This document shows positions 62,101 through 64,000 of a stretch of 64,000 nucleotides of DNA, piece after piece. The first letter of the stretch is position 1. The number at the start of each line of letters is the position of its first letter. The stretch comes from Coffea arabica (taxonomy: Eukaryota; Streptophyta; Magnoliopsida; Gentianales; Rubiaceae). The stretch is taken from assembly GCF_036785885.1 (NCBI RefSeq), contig NC_092312.1, forward strand, positions 23,082,001 to 23,146,000, in the 5' to 3' direction. Made by a program: the position numbers and the translations under genes. The notes under the pieces are model-generated. The model saw only the letters and a program-made list of their open reading frames with translations, did no database searches and was not told the DNA's origin.

Positions 62101-63285
62101 TTGCTTTTCCAAAAATTTCTGCCCTTATTGTTTTTTAAATCTGATTTGAAAGTCAATGGCCAATAGAGTTAAAAACGCTTTACCCAAATAAAGGCAAACA
62201 AGTGCTCTGTATAAACAGTGAACAGTATGGAATTGTTTTTGGGATGGAGTAGGAGAGCATTTTGGTAACTAATAGGCATGGTACTGAGTCTTATTTCCAA
62301 ATCCTTAAGCACAAGGATTAGGAAGTTGCATGCTGAATCTTCTTTTTGCTGGTGTTGATCATATTTATGAAAATTAGGAGATGACACTTGAAGAATATGA
62401 GAAGGTGCTGGAAGAAAAGAGAAAGACCCTGCAGACTCTTAAAACTGAGGAGAGGAAGGTTGATGCTAAAGCATTTGCATCCATGCAACAGCTTGCAAAC
62501 AAGAAAGCAAATGAAGATGTCTTCATCAAATTGGTGAGATGCCTATGGATTTGCTATGTAACTAGTTGCTCTTACTGTTGTAAATCTATTTGAGATATGC
62601 TAAAATGTGGTAGACTGACCATAGTTTTAAATTGGTGTCAACAGGGCTCCGATAAGGACAAAAAGAAAGAGGCTAACGAGAAAGAAGAGAAGGCCAAAAA
62701 GGTATTTGAACTACTACCTGAAATATGTCAATTTGGGTGTGTGCACAAATTGTTCATTTAGTCTCATGTCGAAATGTACCTGTATTAGTTGTTTGGCTGA
62801 GAATCTTGAGGAGCTTAACCGTCTTCTGTTGTTTTTACTATGAATCATGTGGTCTTTCTGGAGAACGTTTAGTCTTGTTGACCTTAGTGACAAAAGGATA
62901 AGTTTCTTGATGTCATTTATGTATGGTATATGAAGTTGTTAAGAGCTCAGCAATCTGGAACGTGTGTAATAATATATGGAGCAAGAAACTGGGGGTCGCC
63001 TGTGCCAGTAGCTTGTGTCTGCTAATATGTGAATATTTCACTAAGTGCAAGGTTTTTGGACTAAATGTTTAACTATGTTGTTCTCTTTATTTTTGGTGGT
63101 TGTAGTCTCTCAGTATTAATGAATTCCTTAAGCCTGCGGAAGGCGAGAAGTTTTACAACCCTGGTGGACGTGGTCGGGGTCGTGGGCGTGGCTCTAGAGG
63201 ATATGGTGGAGGCAACTCATATGGCAATGTGGAAACCCCATCCATTGAAGATCTAGTGCTATTCCCAAGCTTGGGCAGCAAGTGA
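59157..63285 (+). CDS. RGGA: RGG-box RNA-binding protein, HABP4/SERBP1 family (RGGA type)
   Basis: Plant member of the HABP4/PAI-RBP1 (Stm1-like) family, RNA-binding proteins that associate with mRNA and ribosomes; Arabidopsis RGGA is linked to salt and drought responses. Seven exons: 59157-59343, 60363-60678, 60793-60858, 60994-61126, 62378-62533, 62645-62701, 63106-63285; 1095 nt, 364 aa, GT-AG junctions with matching phases. The N terminus has the family signature NPFDLLGDDD (residues 5-14), then an Ala/Gln/Pro-rich linker. Gly/Arg boxes lie at ~73-90 and ~120-140; an acidic/basic charged stretch follows; the conserved MTLEEYEKVLEEKRK helix starts at 236; and after SINEFLKPAEGEKFYNP comes a C-terminal RGG box (325-341). 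It ends IEDLVLFPSLGSK. I chose ATG 59157 because it opens the conserved N terminus. A family A MITE lies in intron 1. Paralogues exist in most plants, so the symbol is by similarity. Confidence 0.94.
60113..60264 (+). mobile_element. MITE family A in intron 1 of the RGG-box gene
   Basis: About 150 bp matching the copy at 56576: ATTACTGTAGTACTTTTTGT, a GTGAT unit expanded to four tandem copies, GGATAAAAGGTGGTTGAAAA, GTTTATGATGCAAGCAAAAT and the right end ACTATCCAAAC. The left TIR is eroded. Intronic and therefore transcribed. Confidence 0.75.
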
Positions 63286-64000
63286 GGCGCTGTCCTTCCT
63301 GCCATCAATCTCAGGGATTGCTTGTTAAAGAGATCTTCCTTTAATATGCAAGAGGCAGGAAGTTGACTAAATAAGATTTCTGTATCAAGAGTCTCTTTCT
63401 TGGATGTAAATTTCTTCCCTCACCCCTCTTCATCAGCCCCCCCCCCCCCTCTCTCTCTTCCCCCAAAAAATAAAAAAAAAATTTTAAAAACTGCCCCTTT
63501 ACTTATTTTCCTGATTGTCTTCTGTTTGCTACTGTTGAATTCTTTTAACTTATGAAAACAGCTGATCTATGACCCGAATCATTCTCAGTTTTGCCTTGAA
63601 ATTGATGGAATAGACGGGAGATGTAATTCATCTTTTTCACACTTGAATGGGTAGATGAACAAGCTAGCTTATAATTGTCTATTGACGTGTTGTATTCCAT
63701 TATTCGTCACCTAGGACTCGAGAAGCAGACTTAGGATATAACTTTTGGAGTTGATCACACGCATTTCTAGAACAGTTTTAGTCGAGGTCAGTATTGTTGT
63801 GTCACTATATTGTGGAGAAAGGCCGCGCCTGTTTTTACTTGAGTTGGGCACAGATGCTTCAGCTTGTGATGAAAAATGAACCTTGCATTTTGCTTCTTGG
63901 AGATTGCGTCTCTCTTTTCATAAGGTTGCAGTTGACAATTGCTGGGAGGCTGCCTGGTTATAATGGGAAATTGACAGGGATCGTCATTATGGGCTCAGGG
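63286..64000. other. 3' UTR and downstream flank of the RGG-box gene
   Basis: The first few hundred bases after the stop are presumed 3' UTR. They include a 13-base C run followed by CTCTCTC (63437-63457) and an AAATAAAA-type A-rich stretch near 63466. The cleavage site was not fixed. No other gene was recognised before the window ends. Confidence 0.45.

Overview
This is a stretch of flowering-plant nuclear DNA, most likely from a eudicot and perhaps an asterid (the lineage is inferred only from overall character). The evidence is AT-rich, intron-dense protein genes with GT-AG splicing, plastid-type transit peptides, many (TA)n and (CA)n microsatellites, and numerous small terminal-inverted-repeat (TIR) elements and SINEs. 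No bacterial, viral or organellar features were seen, and no rRNA gene, intact tRNA gene, CRISPR array or large autonomous transposon was recognised.

Four protein-coding genes can be modelled completely. (1) 9.3-10.7 kb, minus strand: a single-exon plastid class I phospholipase A1, closest in my reading to PLA1-Ibeta2. (2) 23.4-27.6 kb, minus strand: a seven-exon gene for an RWD + split-RING E3 ubiquitin ligase of the RNF25 type. (3) 30.2-54.4 kb, minus strand: a 36-exon, 24-kb gene for the organellar bacterial-type glycyl-tRNA synthetase in which alpha and beta subunits are fused (EDD1 type, 1088 aa). (4) 59.2-63.3 kb, plus strand: a seven-exon gene for an RGG-box, HABP4/SERBP1-like RNA-binding protein (RGGA type, 364 aa). 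All four reading frames stay open across every proposed junction.

The first 9 kb, 10.7-23.4 kb, 27.6-30.2 kb and 54.4-58.9 kb are gene-poor. They hold non-autonomous DNA transposons of several families: a Mutator-like pair (one with a perfect 9-bp target duplication), a pair with AGATCT-rich interiors, a long-TIR element, Stowaway-like MITEs, a recurring ~155-bp MITE family, a hAT-like element inside a synthetase intron, and a GGGCCTGTTTGG-ended element with a striking GC-rich pyrimidine/purine core. There is also a SINE with a perfect 15-bp target duplication, further tRNA-like or SINE-like sequences, and several recent short tandem duplications.

The genes do not form a pathway. Two products act in plastids (phospholipase A1 at plastid lipids; GlyRS for organellar translation, probably also in mitochondria), one in ubiquitin signalling, and one in cytoplasmic/nuclear RNA binding. 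The co-occurrence of a PLA1-Ibeta2-like and an RGGA-like gene recalls their adjacency in Arabidopsis (At4g16820/At4g16830, from memory) and may be conserved microsynteny with two genes in between. I found no convincing novel molecular system. The most unusual items are the GC-rich core element, the GC-AG intron in the synthetase gene, and the well-preserved transposon insertions.
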